Assembly: GCF_008152325.1 (NCBI RefSeq)
Contig: NZ_CP042243.1
Span: forward strand, 625,026-689,025
Length of the DNA: 64,000 nt
Origin: Crassaminicella thermophila
GTDB taxonomy: Bacteria > Bacillota > Clostridia > Peptostreptococcales > Thermotaleaceae
Direction: 5' to 3'
The translations under genes were made by a program, and so were the position numbers. Under the pieces are notes generated by a model that saw only the letters and a program-made list of their open reading frames with translations, had not been told where the DNA came from and did not search any database. Positions 46,928-55,848 of the stretch are shown here, one piece after another. The first letter of the stretch is position 1. Every line of letters begins with the position of its first letter.

Positions 46928-48586
46928 TTACTTTAATACAGCACCAGTGCTTGCTGAAGTAACTAACTTTGCATATCTTGCAAGATATCCTTTTGTAACC
47001 TTTGGTTTAGGCTTTACAAAGCTTTCTTGACGTTTTTGTATTTCTTCATTGCTTAATTTAACTTCTAATTTTTTATTTGGAATATCGATATGAATTATAT
47101 CTCCATTTTTAATAAGAGCGATTAATCCACCTTCCATAGCTTCAGGAGATACGTGTCCAATTGCAGCACCTCTTGTTGCTCCTGAGAATCTACCATCTGT
47201 AAGAAGTGCAACATCTTTATCTAATCCCATACCAGCGATTGCAGAGGTAGGAGATAACATTTCTCTCATACCAGGTCCACCCTTAGGACCTTCATATCTT
47301 ATGACAATAACATCACCCTTTTGAATCTTTCCATCAAAAATAGCATCCACAGCTTCTTCTTCAGAATTAAATACTTTTGCAGGACCTTCGTGAGTAAGCA
47401 TTTCTTCAGCTACAGCTGATTCCTTTACAACAGCTCCATCTGGGGCTAAATTTCCTCTTAATATTGCAAGTCCTCCTTTGTTTCTATAAGGATTGTCAAT
47501 AGGGTGAATTATATCATAGTTTAATACATTTACCTTTTCAAGGTTTTCTCCGACAGTTTTTCCTGTAACTGTTAAAGCATTTGTATTTATTAATTCTTTC
47601 TTTGTAAGCTCTTTCATAAGAGCTGGGATTCCACCAGCACGATGTAAATCTTCCATATGATGTTTTCCACTAGGACTTAATTTTGTTAAATAAGGTGTTT
47701 TTTGACTGATTTCATCAAATAATTCAAGATCTAATTTAATCCCTGCTTCATGAGCAATTGCTGGTAAGTGGAGTACAGTATTTGAAGAACCAGCCATAGC
47801 CATATCAACGGTTATAGCATTTTTAAAAGCATCTAAAGTAAGAATATCTAATGGTTTTATGTCATTTTTTATACATTCCATAACCTTCATACCTGCATAT
47901 TTTGCTAGTTGAATTCTTTCACCAGAATGAGACATAGCAGTACCATTGTATGGAAGTCCCATACCTAAAACTTCTGTTAAGCAGTTCATACTATTTGCTG
48001 TAAACAATCCTGAGCAAGAACCGCATCCAGGACATGATTTTTTTGCTAATTCTTCTAACTCTTCTTCAGAGATTTTTTGATCCTTAAAAGATCCAACAGC
48101 TTCAATAACACTGCTAAAATCTAAAGCTTTGCCGTTGTGTTCTCCTGCACGCATAGGACCACCGCTAACAACGACAGAAGGGATGTTTAATCTTGCAGCA
48201 GCCATTAACATACCAGGGACAATTTTATCGCAGTTTGGAATTAGTACTAAGCCATCAAAACCATGAGCGATAGCCATTGCTTCAATAGAGTCAGCAATAA
48301 GCTCGCGGCTTGCAAGAGGATATTTCATTCCTTCATGACCCATTGCAATACCGTCACAAATACCGATAGCTGGAAATTCTACAGGAGTTCCTCCTGCCAT
48401 TGCAACACCCATTTTTGCTGCTTGAGCGATTCTATCTAAGTGCATATGTCCTGCAATTATTTCATTTTGAGCATTAACTATACCAATAATAGGCTTATTA
48501 ATTTCCTCTTTTGTATATCCCATACCATAGAATAAAGATCTAGCTGGAGCTCCTTTGGCACCTTTTTTTATAACATCACTTCTCAT
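46928..48586 (-). CDS. ilvD: Dihydroxy-acid dehydratase
   Basis: Fe-S enzyme making the 2-keto acids that become isoleucine and valine, 552 residues. Cluster and active-site motifs: [61 protein letters not shown] and [24 protein letters not shown] at 48586 follows AAGGAGG. It stands alone, without ilvB, ilvC or leuCD nearby, and is preceded by a complete T-box leader, so its expression rises when a branched-chain tRNA is uncharged. Confidence 0.96.
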   Translation of the reverse strand: MRSDVIKKGAKGAPARSLFYGMGYTKEEINKPIIGIVNAQNEIIAGHMHLDRIAQAAKMGVAMAGGTPVEFPAIGICDGIAMGHEGMKYPLASRELIADSIEAMAIAHGFDGLVLIPNCDKIVPGMLMAAARLNIPSVVVSGGPMRAGEHNGKALDFSSVIEAVGSFKDQKISEEELEELAKKSCPGCGSCSGLFTANSMNCLTEVLGMGLPYNGTAMSHSGERIQLAKYAGMKVMECIKNDIKPLDILTLDAFKNAITVDMAMAGSSNTVLHLPAIAHEAGIKLDLELFDEISQKTPYLTKLSPSGKHHMEDLHRAGGIPALMKELTKKELINTNALTVTGKTVGENLEKVNVLNYDIIHPIDNPYRNKGGLAILRGNLAPDGAVVKESAVAEEMLTHEGPAKVFNSEEEAVDAIFDGKIQKGDVIVIRYEGPKGGPGMREMLSPTSAIAGMGLDKDVALLTDGRFSGATRGAAIGHVSPEAMEGGLIALIKNGDIIHIDIPNKKLEVKLSNEEIQKRQESFVKPKPKVTKGYLARYAKLVTSASTGAVLK

Positions 48587-48604
48587 AAAAAATCCTCCTT
48601 AGTT

Positions 48605-48912
48605 TTTATATAAATAAAAAATCTCTCATCCCTAAGATACAAACTTTATATCCTAGGGACGAGAGACTTTCCCGTGGTACCACCCTAATTTACAATTCAT
48701 TTGCATGAATTGACTCTTCAGGTCAAAAAATATTTTTAACCTTAGCCATATAACGGTGGCATATCTACAAAAGTAGAATCCCGGCCTCGTCTACTACAAT
48801 TGGTTCAACTTGGCAGCTTCGGAGTGATTATTATATACTGCTTTAACACTGACTCTCAGCAAACGTCAGCTCTCTGTAGTTAAAGGGGATGTATTTTTCT
48901 CTCCTTCATAGC
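48605..48912 (-). ncRNA. T-box leader of ilvD (Ile-type specifier)
   Basis: Reading leftwards: stem I with the AG-bulge/GA-motif region (AGAGAGCTGACG ... TGAGAGTCAG), a specifier loop ending ATAATCACTCC, whose likely specifier is ATC (48828-48826, isoleucine), the T-box TGGTACCACGG (48685-48672) inside AGGGTGG, and a terminator stem (48668-48618) ending in six Ts. In T-boxes uncharged tRNA pairs with the specifier and the T-box bulge and favours antitermination. Ile assignment is by position only and moderately sure. Confidence 0.92.
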
Positions 48913-48936
48913 TATTAGCTTGTATACTTTTGTCAA
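48909..48936 (-). promoter_or_regulatory. Promoter of the ilvD T-box transcript
   Basis: TTGACA at 48936-48931 with a weaker -10 (TAGCTA, 48914-48909) 16 bp away, just ahead of stem I. Confidence 0.55.
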
Positions 48937-49065
48937 ATGATTAAAATATATTTTACTACTAATTGATATTATCGTCAATATAAAATATTTAAAATTATCA
49001 TATATTTTTATAGATAAAGAATTATTAAAATAAACAATTAGCTTGTTAATTCAATACTGAAAACC

Positions 49066-49094
49066 TTGATAATTAGAGAAATATAGCATATAAT
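49066..49094 (+). promoter_or_regulatory. Sigma-A promoter of the mgtE M-box transcript
   Basis: TTGATA (49066-49071), 17 bp, TATAAT (49089-49094); the riboswitch begins within about 10 bases. Confidence 0.8.
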
Positions 49095-49100
49095 TATAAA

Positions 49101-49303
49101 GTGGTTGAATATTGTAATGTTAGGTGAGGCTCCTATTGAGATATACGCTGATGCCCAGAAATGTCGAGAGACGCCAATGGGTTAACAAGTATAATCGCTA
49201 AGGTTATATTTAATTCAGCTGACAAAAGGTCAAAGCTCAATAGTGCTAAAGCTCAACATAGAAGAAGATTTATTTTCTCTACTTGTTGAGTAGAGTTTTT
49301 TTG
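49101..49303 (+). ncRNA. M-box (ykoK) magnesium riboswitch upstream of mgtE
   Basis: Contains the M-box core GTTAGGTGAGGCTCCTA (from 49119), GACGCCAATGGGT (49171-49185 region), CAGCTGAC and AGTGCTAAAGCTC (to 49254). The switch is visible: GTTGA (49104-49108) can pair with TCAAC (49253-49257) in the Mg-bound fold, while the latter can instead pair with TGTTGAG (49284-49290), breaking terminator stem CTCTACT/AGTAGAG (49277-49295) that precedes seven Ts. High Mg should therefore stop transcription. Confidence 0.95.
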
Positions 49304-49332
49304 TTTTGGTAAAAATATTTTGAAAGGCTGGT

Positions 49333-49428
49333 GATGGTTATGGATTCTAGTCCTTTACCGAGGCAGAAAAATAAAAAATTAAATATAGAAAAAAGAGCCA
49401 TAACCATCTTTTTGGGTTTGTGGCTCTT
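49333..49428 (+). promoter_or_regulatory. Two mutually exclusive hairpins in the mgtE leader
   Basis: GATGGTTATGG (49333-49343) is perfectly complementary to CCATAACCATC (49398-49408), which is followed by five Ts: a second terminator or a lid on the leader-ORF start. AAGAGCCA (49393-49400) can instead pair with TGGCTCTT (49421-49428), just ahead of the mgtE ribosome site. The arms share 49398-49400, so only one can form fully. Confidence 0.55.
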
Positions 49429-49432
49429 CTAA
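49334..49432 (+). CDS. Putative 32-residue leader peptide ahead of mgtE
   Basis: Open frame ATG 49334 to TAA 49430-49432, lying between the M-box terminator and mgtE. AAAGG stands 6 bases before the ATG, and the stop overlaps the AAGGAGG that serves mgtE, so ribosomes finishing the peptide end on the mgtE site. The peptide has a Pro/Ser start (MDSSPLPRQ), a basic middle (KNKKLNIEKR) and a hydrophobic end (AITIFLGLWLF). Codons in the last third (GCC, ACC, ATC, CTC, TTC) are unusually C-rich for this genome, exactly where the RNA pairs. The short PLPR match to the Salmonella MgtL leader peptide (recalled from memory) may be chance. Confidence 0.5.
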   Translation: MVMDSSPLPRQKNKKLNIEKRAITIFLGLWLF

Positions 49433-49443
49433 GGAGGGGTCAA

Positions 49444-50781
49444 ATGAAAGAACGTGTCATTGAACTTATGAATGAAAAAAAGTATACAAAAGTAAGAGAA
49501 GAAGTAATAGAATTAAATGCAATTGATATAGCAGAACTTTTAGAAGAGCTAGATACCAATAATGCTTTGATACTTTTTAGGATGTTGCCTAAAGATGTAT
49601 CGGCAGAAGTATTTGCGAATTTATCTAATGAGAATCAAAAATACATTATTAATGCAATTACAGATAAAGAAATTCAGTTTATTATGGATGAACTTTTCTT
49701 TGATGATATGATTGACTTTTTAGAAGAAATGCCTGCTAGTGTTGTAAAGAAAATAATAAAAAACACAAAAGAAGATGAAAGAAGACTAATTAATCAGTTT
49801 TTAAACTATCCTGCTAACTCTGCAGGAAGCTTAATGACTATTGAATATGTTGGATTAAAAAAAGAAATGACTGTAAAGCAGGCTATGGAATATATTAAAA
49901 GAATCGGTATTGATAAAGAAACCATTTATACCTGCTATGTTATGGATGTAAATAGAAAATTAGAGGGAATTGTATCGTTAAGGAAATTAGTTGTAAGTGA
50001 TGATGATAAAACTATTGAAGAAATTATGGATACAGGAGTTATATATGTAAATACGCATGATGATCAAGAAGAAATTGCTCATGTATTCAAAAAATATAAC
50101 TTTATTGCCCTGCCAGTTGTTGATAAAGAAGAAAGATTGATTGGAATTATCACAATAGATGATATTGTGGATGTTATAGAGGAAGAAAACACAGAAGATT
50201 TTCATAAGATGGCAGCTATGGAGCCATCTGAAGAGGAATATCTTGAAACTAGTGTAATTACATTGGCAAGAAAAAGAATTGTTTGGCTTATGGCTCTGAT
50301 GATTTCAGCTATTTTTACAGGTAGTATTATTAGTAAGTTTGAAAGTGTACTGCAATCTGTTGTTGCTCTTGCTGCTTTCATGCCTATGCTTATGGGAACT
50401 GGTGGAAATGCAGGAGCACAATCTGCTACATTGATTATCCGGGGAATGGCTTTAGATGAAATTGAATTAAGTGATATTTTTAAAGTGATTTGGAAAGAGT
50501 TAAGAGTTAGTTCTTTAGTAGGGGTTTTATTATCTTTGGTAAATTTTATCAGATTATATTTTTTTCAACATGTAGATATAAGGATTGCTATGGTCGTATG
50601 TAGTACTTTGATTGTTGTAGTTATATTAGCAAAAATTGTAGGAGGGACATTACCTATTATTGCAAAAACTTTAAAACTTGATCCTGCTATTATGGCAAGT
50701 CCAATGATTACAACTATTGTGGATGCTGTATCGCTGTTTGTTTATTTTACAATGGCAAGTAGGATTTTGGGAATTGCGTAA
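49444..50781 (+). CDS. mgtE: Magnesium transporter MgtE
   Basis: Mg2+ channel/transporter, 445 residues, the family norm. Order: N-terminal helical domain (about 1-125), two CBS domains (about 125-250; SAGSLMTIEYVGL and NFIALPVVDKEERLIGIITIDDIVDVIEEENTED), a plug helix and five transmembrane helices (about 280-445) with the pore motif MLMGTGGNAGAQSATLIIRG. ATG at 49444 follows AAGGAGGGG at 6 bases; the open frame from 49420 overlaps the leader ORF. Under the control of the M-box and perhaps of leader translation. Confidence 0.96.
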   Translation: MKERVIELMNEKKYTKVREEVIELNAIDIAELLEELDTNNALILFRMLPKDVSAEVFANLSNENQKYIINAITDKEIQFIMDELFFDDMIDFLEEMPASVVKKIIKNTKEDERRLINQFLNYPANSAGSLMTIEYVGLKKEMTVKQAMEYIKRIGIDKETIYTCYVMDVNRKLEGIVSLRKLVVSDDDKTIEEIMDTGVIYVNTHDDQEEIAHVFKKYNFIALPVVDKEERLIGIITIDDIVDVIEEENTEDFHKMAAMEPSEEEYLETSVITLARKRIVWLMALMISAIFTGSIISKFESVLQSVVALAAFMPMLMGTGGNAGAQSATLIIRGMALDEIELSDIFKVIWKELRVSSLVGVLLSLVNFIRLYFFQHVDIRIAMVVCSTLIVVVILAKIVGGTLPIIAKTLKLDPAIMASPMITTIVDAVSLFVYFTMASRILGIA

Positions 50782-50867
50782 ATATACGACTATAGACCTA
50801 TAAGGATAAGGATGCTTTATTTACGATATATTTAATGTGTATAGTAGCAGATGGAGGTATTTGGGTA

Positions 50868-51464
50868 ATGGCAAAAGATATTGTTTTGGATGAGTATATT
50901 ATAAAAAAAAATAAGATACCAATTTTGATTAAAGATAAAAATTGGAAGGCTCTTTTTGAAGAACACTTGACAAGGGCAATGAAGAAGATAGTAAAAGACT
51001 TAGAATTAAAGTTAGCTGAAGAAAAAGAAGCAATGAGGCAAATGAAAGTATATAAAAAGCTTAAAAAAAATTTAATGGAGAAAATTCTTTATTTATCAGA
51101 TGAAGTAAATAATAATCAAAAAAAAGAAGCCTTGAATAAGTTAGAAGAAACAAAAGAAAAATTACTAGAAGTTAATGATAAGATAGATGAATTTTTGTTC
51201 CAAATAGAAATATTGCCAAAAGAAATAGAAAGGTTAAATCTAGAATTATTAACAGAAACTGTAAAGATTGCTTATAAAGATATTGAAGAAGGAAATGAAA
51301 AGATAGACGAGCTTACAGAAGAAATATTAAAATTAAGACAACAGTTAAAGAATGATTGGGATGAAAAAATAAATTTAGAAAAAAGAGTAGAAGATCTATA
51401 TTCTTATCTGCATAATACTTTAGGTTATGAACAAACTAATAAATTTGATAGAAAATTTTTATAA
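50868..51464 (+). CDS. Coiled-coil protein of unknown function
   Basis: 198 residues, not recognised. Apart from the N-terminal 40 residues (MAKDIVLDEYIIKKNKIPILIKDKNWKALF), the protein is almost continuous charged heptad repeat (about 45-190), with Lys/Glu-rich segments such as LEETKEKLLEVNDKIDEFLFQIEILPKEIERL. No membrane segment or Cys/His motif. ATG 50868 follows GGAGGT at 9 bases; the frame is open from 50835. The N-terminal part resembles small clostridial proteins lying upstream of acpS, but I can give no function. A terminator follows. Confidence 0.65.
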   Translation: MAKDIVLDEYIIKKNKIPILIKDKNWKALFEEHLTRAMKKIVKDLELKLAEEKEAMRQMKVYKKLKKNLMEKILYLSDEVNNNQKKEALNKLEETKEKLLEVNDKIDEFLFQIEILPKEIERLNLELLTETVKIAYKDIEEGNEKIDELTEEILKLRQQLKNDWDEKINLEKRVEDLYSYLHNTLGYEQTNKFDRKFL

Positions 51465-51492
51465 AGGTACGTATATTTACGTACTTTTTTTT
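51464..51492 (+). terminator. Intrinsic terminator after the coiled-coil gene
   Basis: GGTACGTA, short loop, TACGTACT, then eight Ts. Confidence 0.85.
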
Positions 51493-51559
51493 GATGAAAA
51501 GGGATTTATCGTATAAAATAGTAATATATAAGATGAATTTAAGATTGGAGATATGGATA

Positions 51560-51925
51560 GTGAAAGGAATTGGAATAGATATTATTGAAATTAAGAGGAT
51601 TAAGAATGCAATAAATAGGAATGATAAATTCTTACAAAGAATATTTTGCAAAGAAGAGATTAATTATTTTTCAACCATTAATTATCGTATCAATACTATT
51701 GCAGGAACTTTTGCTGCAAAGGAAGCTGTCATTAAGGCGTTAGGAACAGGACTTAGAAATTTTAAATGGACAGATATACAAATACATAGAGACCATTTAG
51801 GAAAACCTTTCGTAGTTCTACAGAATAATGCAAAAAAAATAGCACAAGAGAATTCTATAAAAGAGATACTAATAACCATATCTCATAGTAAAGAGTATGC
51901 TGTGGCACAAGCTTTAGCAATTTAA
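51560..51925 (+). CDS. acpS: Holo-[acyl-carrier-protein] synthase
   Basis: Transfers phosphopantetheine from CoA to acyl carrier protein, 121 residues. The Mg-binding motifs GIGIDIIEIKRI (Asp about 8) and FAAKEAVIKALGTGL (Glu about 58) and the C-terminal ITISHSKEYAVAQALA are all present. GTG at 51560 is chosen as start because the family begins with IGIDIIEI and GGAG lies 9-12 bases upstream; the frame is open from 51491 without a suitable site. First of acpS-nnrED-gerS-alr. Confidence 0.95.
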   Translation: MKGIGIDIIEIKRIKNAINRNDKFLQRIFCKEEINYFSTINYRINTIAGTFAAKEAVIKALGTGLRNFKWTDIQIHRDHLGKPFVVLQNNAKKIAQENSIKEILITISHSKEYAVAQALAI

Positions 51926-51951
51926 GATTTTTTTAGGGAGTGAGTATATTT

Positions 51952-53520
51952 ATGAAAATGGTAAATAGTGATCAGATAAAACAATTAGATAATATAGCTA
52001 TGGAAAGCTTTTGTATACCTGGGATTGTGCTGATGGAAAATGCAGGAATATGCGTTTTTGAGGAAGTATTAAAATACATAGAACAAAAAGAAAACAAAGA
52101 AGTAATAGTTGTATGTGGGCTTGGAAATAATGGAGGAGATGGCTTTGTTGTCGCTAGGCATTTATTTAACAAAGGAATACCTGTTAAGGTATTTATTACA
52201 GGAAATCCATCAGCTATAAGTGGCGACGCAAAGAAAAACTATGATATCATTCAAAAGTTAAATATAGATATTCAAATTTTAGTAGGTGTAAATAATTTAA
52301 AGAAATTTTCAGAGGTTGTGAAAGGCTGCGGATTGATTGTAGATGCTATTTTTGGAACAGGATTAAAAAGAGATGTTGATGGGTTTATACAAGAGATTAT
52401 TTCTATTATTAATAAGTCTGAAAAGGGAATTATTTCAATTGATATACCATCAGGAGTAGGTGCAAGTGACGGAAAAGTTTATGGATTAGCAGTAAAGGCA
52501 GATAAAACTGTTGTTTTAGCTCTTCCTAAAATTGGAAATATAAATTATCCAGGTGCTGATTATGCAGGAGAGTTGATTATTAAGGATATTGGAATTCCAA
52601 AAGCTGCTATTAAAAATATGGATTTGAATATGAATCTAATCACAAATGATATGGTAAAAGGAATCTTGCCTTTTAGGAAAAGAGATACTCATAAAGGAAA
52701 TTTTGGAAAAGCTTATGTTGTAGCAGGTTCTACAGGAATGACAGGAGCAGCTATTCTAACTTGTGAGGCAGCATTAAGAAGTGGAGTTGGACTATTGAAA
52801 ATTCCTGTTCCACAAAGTTTAAATACAATTATGGAAACAAGACTTACAGAGGCGATTACTGTACCCCTTCCTGAATTTAAAAAAGGTGTGGTAGGGATTA
52901 GTGATTTTGAAAAGATTCTTAAAACAATGGAAGAAAGTAATGTTATCGCAATAGGTCCAGGAAGTGGAAATAGTAGAGAACTAGAAGAGCTTTTAAGAAA
53001 TATTTTAGAACATACATCTAAACCTATTGTACTAGATGCTGATGCATTAAATTCTTTAGCCAATAGAAAGGAATTTTTAAAACTTATTCAATCTCAAACG
53101 GTTATGACACCTCATGTAGGGGAAATGTCAAGGCTAACAGAATTAGATATTGATTATATAAAAAATAATAGAATAGAGGTTGCGTCAGAGTTTTCTAAAA
53201 AATGGAACGTAGTAATTGTTTTAAAAGGAGCTAGAACAGTTGTAGCTGGACCAAATGGGGAAATCTATATAAACAAAACAGGAAATCCTGGTATGTCTAC
53301 ACCTGGTAGTGGAGATGTGCTTACAGGGATTATAACAGGCTTTATTGCCCAGGGAATAGAGCCTATAAAAGCGGCTGTAGCAGCTGTGTACGTTCATGGA
53401 AAAGCTGGAGATTTGGCAGCAGAAAGAATAGGAGAATATGGTTTATTAGCTTCAGATATAATAAAGGAGTTACCTATTACAATAAAGCATATTGTAGAAA
53501 AAATAAAAATAAATGCATAA
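51952..53520 (+). CDS. nnr: Bifunctional NAD(P)HX epimerase/dehydratase
   Basis: Repairs hydrated NAD(P)H. About 522 residues: N-terminal YjeF_N epimerase (about 1-215) with LMENAG, VVCGLGNNGGDGFVVARHL and AIFGTGLKRDV, and C-terminal ADP-dependent dehydratase (about 225-520) with AYVVAGSTGMTGAAILT, IAIGPGSG, VLDADALN, TPHVGEMSRL, NKTGNPGMSTPGSGDVLTGIITGFIAQG. The start is either ATG 51952 or 51958; GTG 51940 overlaps AGGGAG. Lies 26 bases after acpS, the usual clostridial order. Confidence 0.95.
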   Translation: MKMVNSDQIKQLDNIAMESFCIPGIVLMENAGICVFEEVLKYIEQKENKEVIVVCGLGNNGGDGFVVARHLFNKGIPVKVFITGNPSAISGDAKKNYDIIQKLNIDIQILVGVNNLKKFSEVVKGCGLIVDAIFGTGLKRDVDGFIQEIISIINKSEKGIISIDIPSGVGASDGKVYGLAVKADKTVVLALPKIGNINYPGADYAGELIIKDIGIPKAAIKNMDLNMNLITNDMVKGILPFRKRDTHKGNFGKAYVVAGSTGMTGAAILTCEAALRSGVGLLKIPVPQSLNTIMETRLTEAITVPLPEFKKGVVGISDFEKILKTMEESNVIAIGPGSGNSRELEELLRNILEHTSKPIVLDADALNSLANRKEFLKLIQSQTVMTPHVGEMSRLTELDIDYIKNNRIEVASEFSKKWNVVIVLKGARTVVAGPNGEIYINKTGNPGMSTPGSGDVLTGIITGFIAQGIEPIKAAVAAVYVHGKAGDLAAERIGEYGLLASDIIKELPITIKHIVEKIKINA

Positions 53521-53532
53521 GGGGAAAAAACA

Positions 53533-53564
53533 CACGTAAAGATTAATATAGGAATCTTTACGTG
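53533..53564 (+). other. 12-bp inverted repeat directly ahead of the gerS ribosome site
   Basis: CACGTAAAGATT (53533-53544) pairs perfectly with AATCTTTACGTG (53553-53564); GGAGGGG begins at the last stem base. No T-run follows, so it is more likely a translation or mRNA-processing element than a terminator. Confidence 0.5.
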
Positions 53565-53573
53565 GAGGGGAAT

Positions 53574-54194
53574 ATGGTGATTAAAAAAGTATTGATAGGA
53601 ATTTTGTTAATGTTGCTTATTGTTGGGTGTTCTCCTAAAACAGAGCAAGACATCTTTTATGAAGCACAAAAAAAATTAAACAAAATGGAAGGTTATAGCT
53701 GTCAGGTAGAAATAACTTCAATAGGTAATAAAAGTCCACAAAAATATATAATGAAACAATGGTTTAAAAAACCAAATAAATACAAATTAGAATTAATATA
53801 TCCAGAAAATTTAAAGGGAAAAATTACAATATCTAATGGGAATAGAGCATGGATTTATCATCCTAGCATTGAGCAGACATGGATTATGGAGAATTTTTCG
53901 AATTCTAAAGAGCAAAATATGTTTTTAGGATACTTTCTAAAAAACTGTTTAAACTCTGAAAAGGTTGATATTTGTACTGAAGAATTAGAAAATCAAAAAT
54001 ATCTTGTTATTACTACAGAGATTCCCGGTAATCATATCTATTTTCATAAGGAAAAATTATGGCTTAATCAGGAGTCTATGAATCCTTATTTATTACAGAT
54101 ATTTGATATGAAAGGGAAACTTAGAATAGAAGTAAAATATGAAAAATTTAAATACAATCCAAAATTACAGGATGATTTTTTTCAATTAAAATAA
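53574..54194 (+). CDS. gerS: GerS-like germination lipoprotein (LolA-like fold)
   Basis: 206-residue lipoprotein; signal helix ends in LIVGC (Cys about 19). The rest fits the LolA/LppX-like beta-barrel (QDIFYEAQKKLNKMEGYSCQVEI, KQWFKKPNKYKLEL, ISNGNRAWIYHPSIEQTWIM, LWLNQESMNPYLLQIFD). In Clostridioides difficile, gerS, a lipoprotein needed for CwlD-dependent cortex modification and spore germination, is adjacent to the alanine racemase gene alr2, and the same arrangement is seen here. The assignment rests on fold features plus neighbourhood. ATG 53574 follows GGAGGGG closely; GTG 53577 is possible. Confidence 0.72.
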   Translation: MVIKKVLIGILLMLLIVGCSPKTEQDIFYEAQKKLNKMEGYSCQVEITSIGNKSPQKYIMKQWFKKPNKYKLELIYPENLKGKITISNGNRAWIYHPSIEQTWIMENFSNSKEQNMFLGYFLKNCLNSEKVDICTEELENQKYLVITTEIPGNHIYFHKEKLWLNQESMNPYLLQIFDMKGKLRIEVKYEKFKYNPKLQDDFFQLK

Positions 54195-54233
54195 AAAAAT
54201 CCAAAAGATAAAGGTTTTGAAAGGGGGATAAAA

Positions 54234-55418
54234 ATGCTATCTTTAGAAAAAACAAGGCCTGTGTGGGCTGAAGTTAATTTAGATTATCTTGAACATAATC
54301 TAGAGGAAATAAAAAGGTTAGTAAGAGATAAAACGATGATTACAGGTGTAATCAAAGCAAATGCCTATGGACATGGTGCTATTGAGGTTGCAGATGTACT
54401 TATTAATAACGGAATAGATAGATTAGCCGTTGCAACATTGTCAGAAGCATTAGAATTAAGAAGAGTATATGAAGATATACCTATATTGATTTTAGGATAC
54501 ACGCAAGAGGCGAGTGCTGAAGAAGTAATCAAAAATAAAATAACACAGACTATTTTTACATTAAAGCAAGCGAAAACGTTTTCGGAAAAAGCAAAAGAGT
54601 TAAATAAAGACGTAATATTGCATATAAAGATTGATACAGGTATGAGCAGAATAGGATTTAGACCTGATAGAAATACTGTACAAATCATAAAAGAAATTGT
54701 TAATCTTCCAAATGTAGTAGTAGAAGGAATATTTACACATTTTGCTGTGGCAGATCAAAGGGATAAAACTTTTACATTTAAGCAATTTGAAAGATTTAAG
54801 AATTTATGCTATTTATTAGAAAAAGAGGATGTAAAAATTCCAATAAAACATGTGGCAAATAGTGCTGCGATTATGGATTTATCTGAAATGCATTTAGATA
54901 TGGTAAGAGCAGGGATTATTCTATATGGTTTATATCCATCGGATGAAGTAAGAAAGGATTTTATCAAATTAAAACCTTTATTATCTCTTAAGACAAAAAT
55001 AGACTATATAAAAGAAGTAGATAAAGGAGTAGGAATAAGCTATGGATTAACGTATGTAACAGATAAAAAATCAAAAATTGCTACTATTCCTATTGGCTAT
55101 GCAGATGGATTTACAAGGATGCTGTCAGGAAAAGGGGAAGTATTAGTAAATGGAAAAAAAGCACCTGTTGTAGGAAGGATTTGCATGGATCAATGTATGA
55201 TTGATGTTACTGATATATCAGATGCAAAAATAGGAGATGAAGTAATTTTAATAGGAGCTGATGGAGAAAATAGCATATCTGCAGATGATTTGGCAAAAAA
55301 GCTAAATACAATTAATTATGAAATTGTATGTATGGTAGGACGAAGAATTCCGAGAGTTTATATAAAAAATAATAAAATTGTAAAGATAAAAGATTATTTA
55401 TTTGATAAAAAAGATTGA
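54234..55418 (+). CDS. alr: Alanine racemase
   Basis: PLP enzyme giving D-alanine for peptidoglycan, 394 residues. PLP-binding Lys41 lies in VIKANAYGHGA, and the catalytic Tyr270 in GISYGLTYV; other motifs are HIKIDTGMSRIGF, GIFTHFAVAD, HVANSAAIMDL, MVRAGIILYGLYPS and GRICMDQCMIDVTD. GGGGGA precedes the ATG. It is 40 bases after gerS and upstream of the MazEF operon, which has its own promoter. Confidence 0.96.
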   Translation: MLSLEKTRPVWAEVNLDYLEHNLEEIKRLVRDKTMITGVIKANAYGHGAIEVADVLINNGIDRLAVATLSEALELRRVYEDIPILILGYTQEASAEEVIKNKITQTIFTLKQAKTFSEKAKELNKDVILHIKIDTGMSRIGFRPDRNTVQIIKEIVNLPNVVVEGIFTHFAVADQRDKTFTFKQFERFKNLCYLLEKEDVKIPIKHVANSAAIMDLSEMHLDMVRAGIILYGLYPSDEVRKDFIKLKPLLSLKTKIDYIKEVDKGVGISYGLTYVTDKKSKIATIPIGYADGFTRMLSGKGEVLVNGKKAPVVGRICMDQCMIDVTDISDAKIGDEVILIGADGENSISADDLAKKLNTINYEIVCMVGRRIPRVYIKNNKIVKIKDYLFDKKD

Positions 55419-55456
55419 TGTAAATTTTGGTATATGAGTATAAAAAAGTAGTCATA

Positions 55457-55486
55457 TTGACACACTTATAATGAATAGTATATAAT
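55457..55486 (+). promoter_or_regulatory. Sigma-A promoter of mazEF
   Basis: TTGACA (55457-55462), 18 bp, TATAAT (55481-55486), about 85 bp before the antitoxin start. Confidence 0.75.
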
Positions 55487-55571
55487 GAAGTATATGTTTT
55501 TGTATATACTAATATGGATGCGAATGCCTTTATATATATTGTTCTATTTTTGCCATTCAGGAGGTGCGAAC

Positions 55572-55847
55572 ATGGCTGAGTCCAAACGAATTATGATTAG
55601 TTTACCAAACACACTTTTACAAGAAGTAGATAATATTGTTGCAATGGAGAAAGGAAACAGAAGCCAATTTATTAGAGAAGCGATGAGATTGTATATTCGT
55701 GAAAGGCGTAAGATTCAAATAAGAGAAAATATGAAAAAGGGTTATAGAGAAATGGGGGCTATGAATTTAGCATTATCAGAGGTAGGATTAGATTTAGATA
55801 TAAGTGCACTAAAGAGCTATGAAGCAAAGTTAGCGGAGTGTGAGTAG
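55572..55847 (+). CDS. ndoAI: Type II antitoxin EndoAI/MazE (ribbon-helix-helix)
   Basis: 91-residue antitoxin. The N-terminal ribbon-helix-helix ([39 protein letters not shown]) binds DNA; the C-terminal tail (about 60-91) should wrap the MazF-like toxin. This matches EndoAI (YdcD) of Bacillus rather than the E. coli AbrB-fold MazE. AGGAGGTGC precedes ATG 55572; the frame is open from 55485 but overlaps the promoter. Its stop is 1 base before the toxin start. Confidence 0.92.
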   Translation: MAESKRIMISLPNTLLQEVDNIVAMEKGNRSQFIREAMRLYIRERRKIQIRENMKKGYREMGAMNLALSEVGLDLDISALKSYEAKLAECE

Positions 55848-55848
55848 T

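Noticed and set aside
49420-49443. Eight-codon N-terminal extension of MgtE
   Set aside because: It would overlap the hairpin and the ribosome site; ATG 49444 has ideal AAGGAGG spacing and the family N-terminus.
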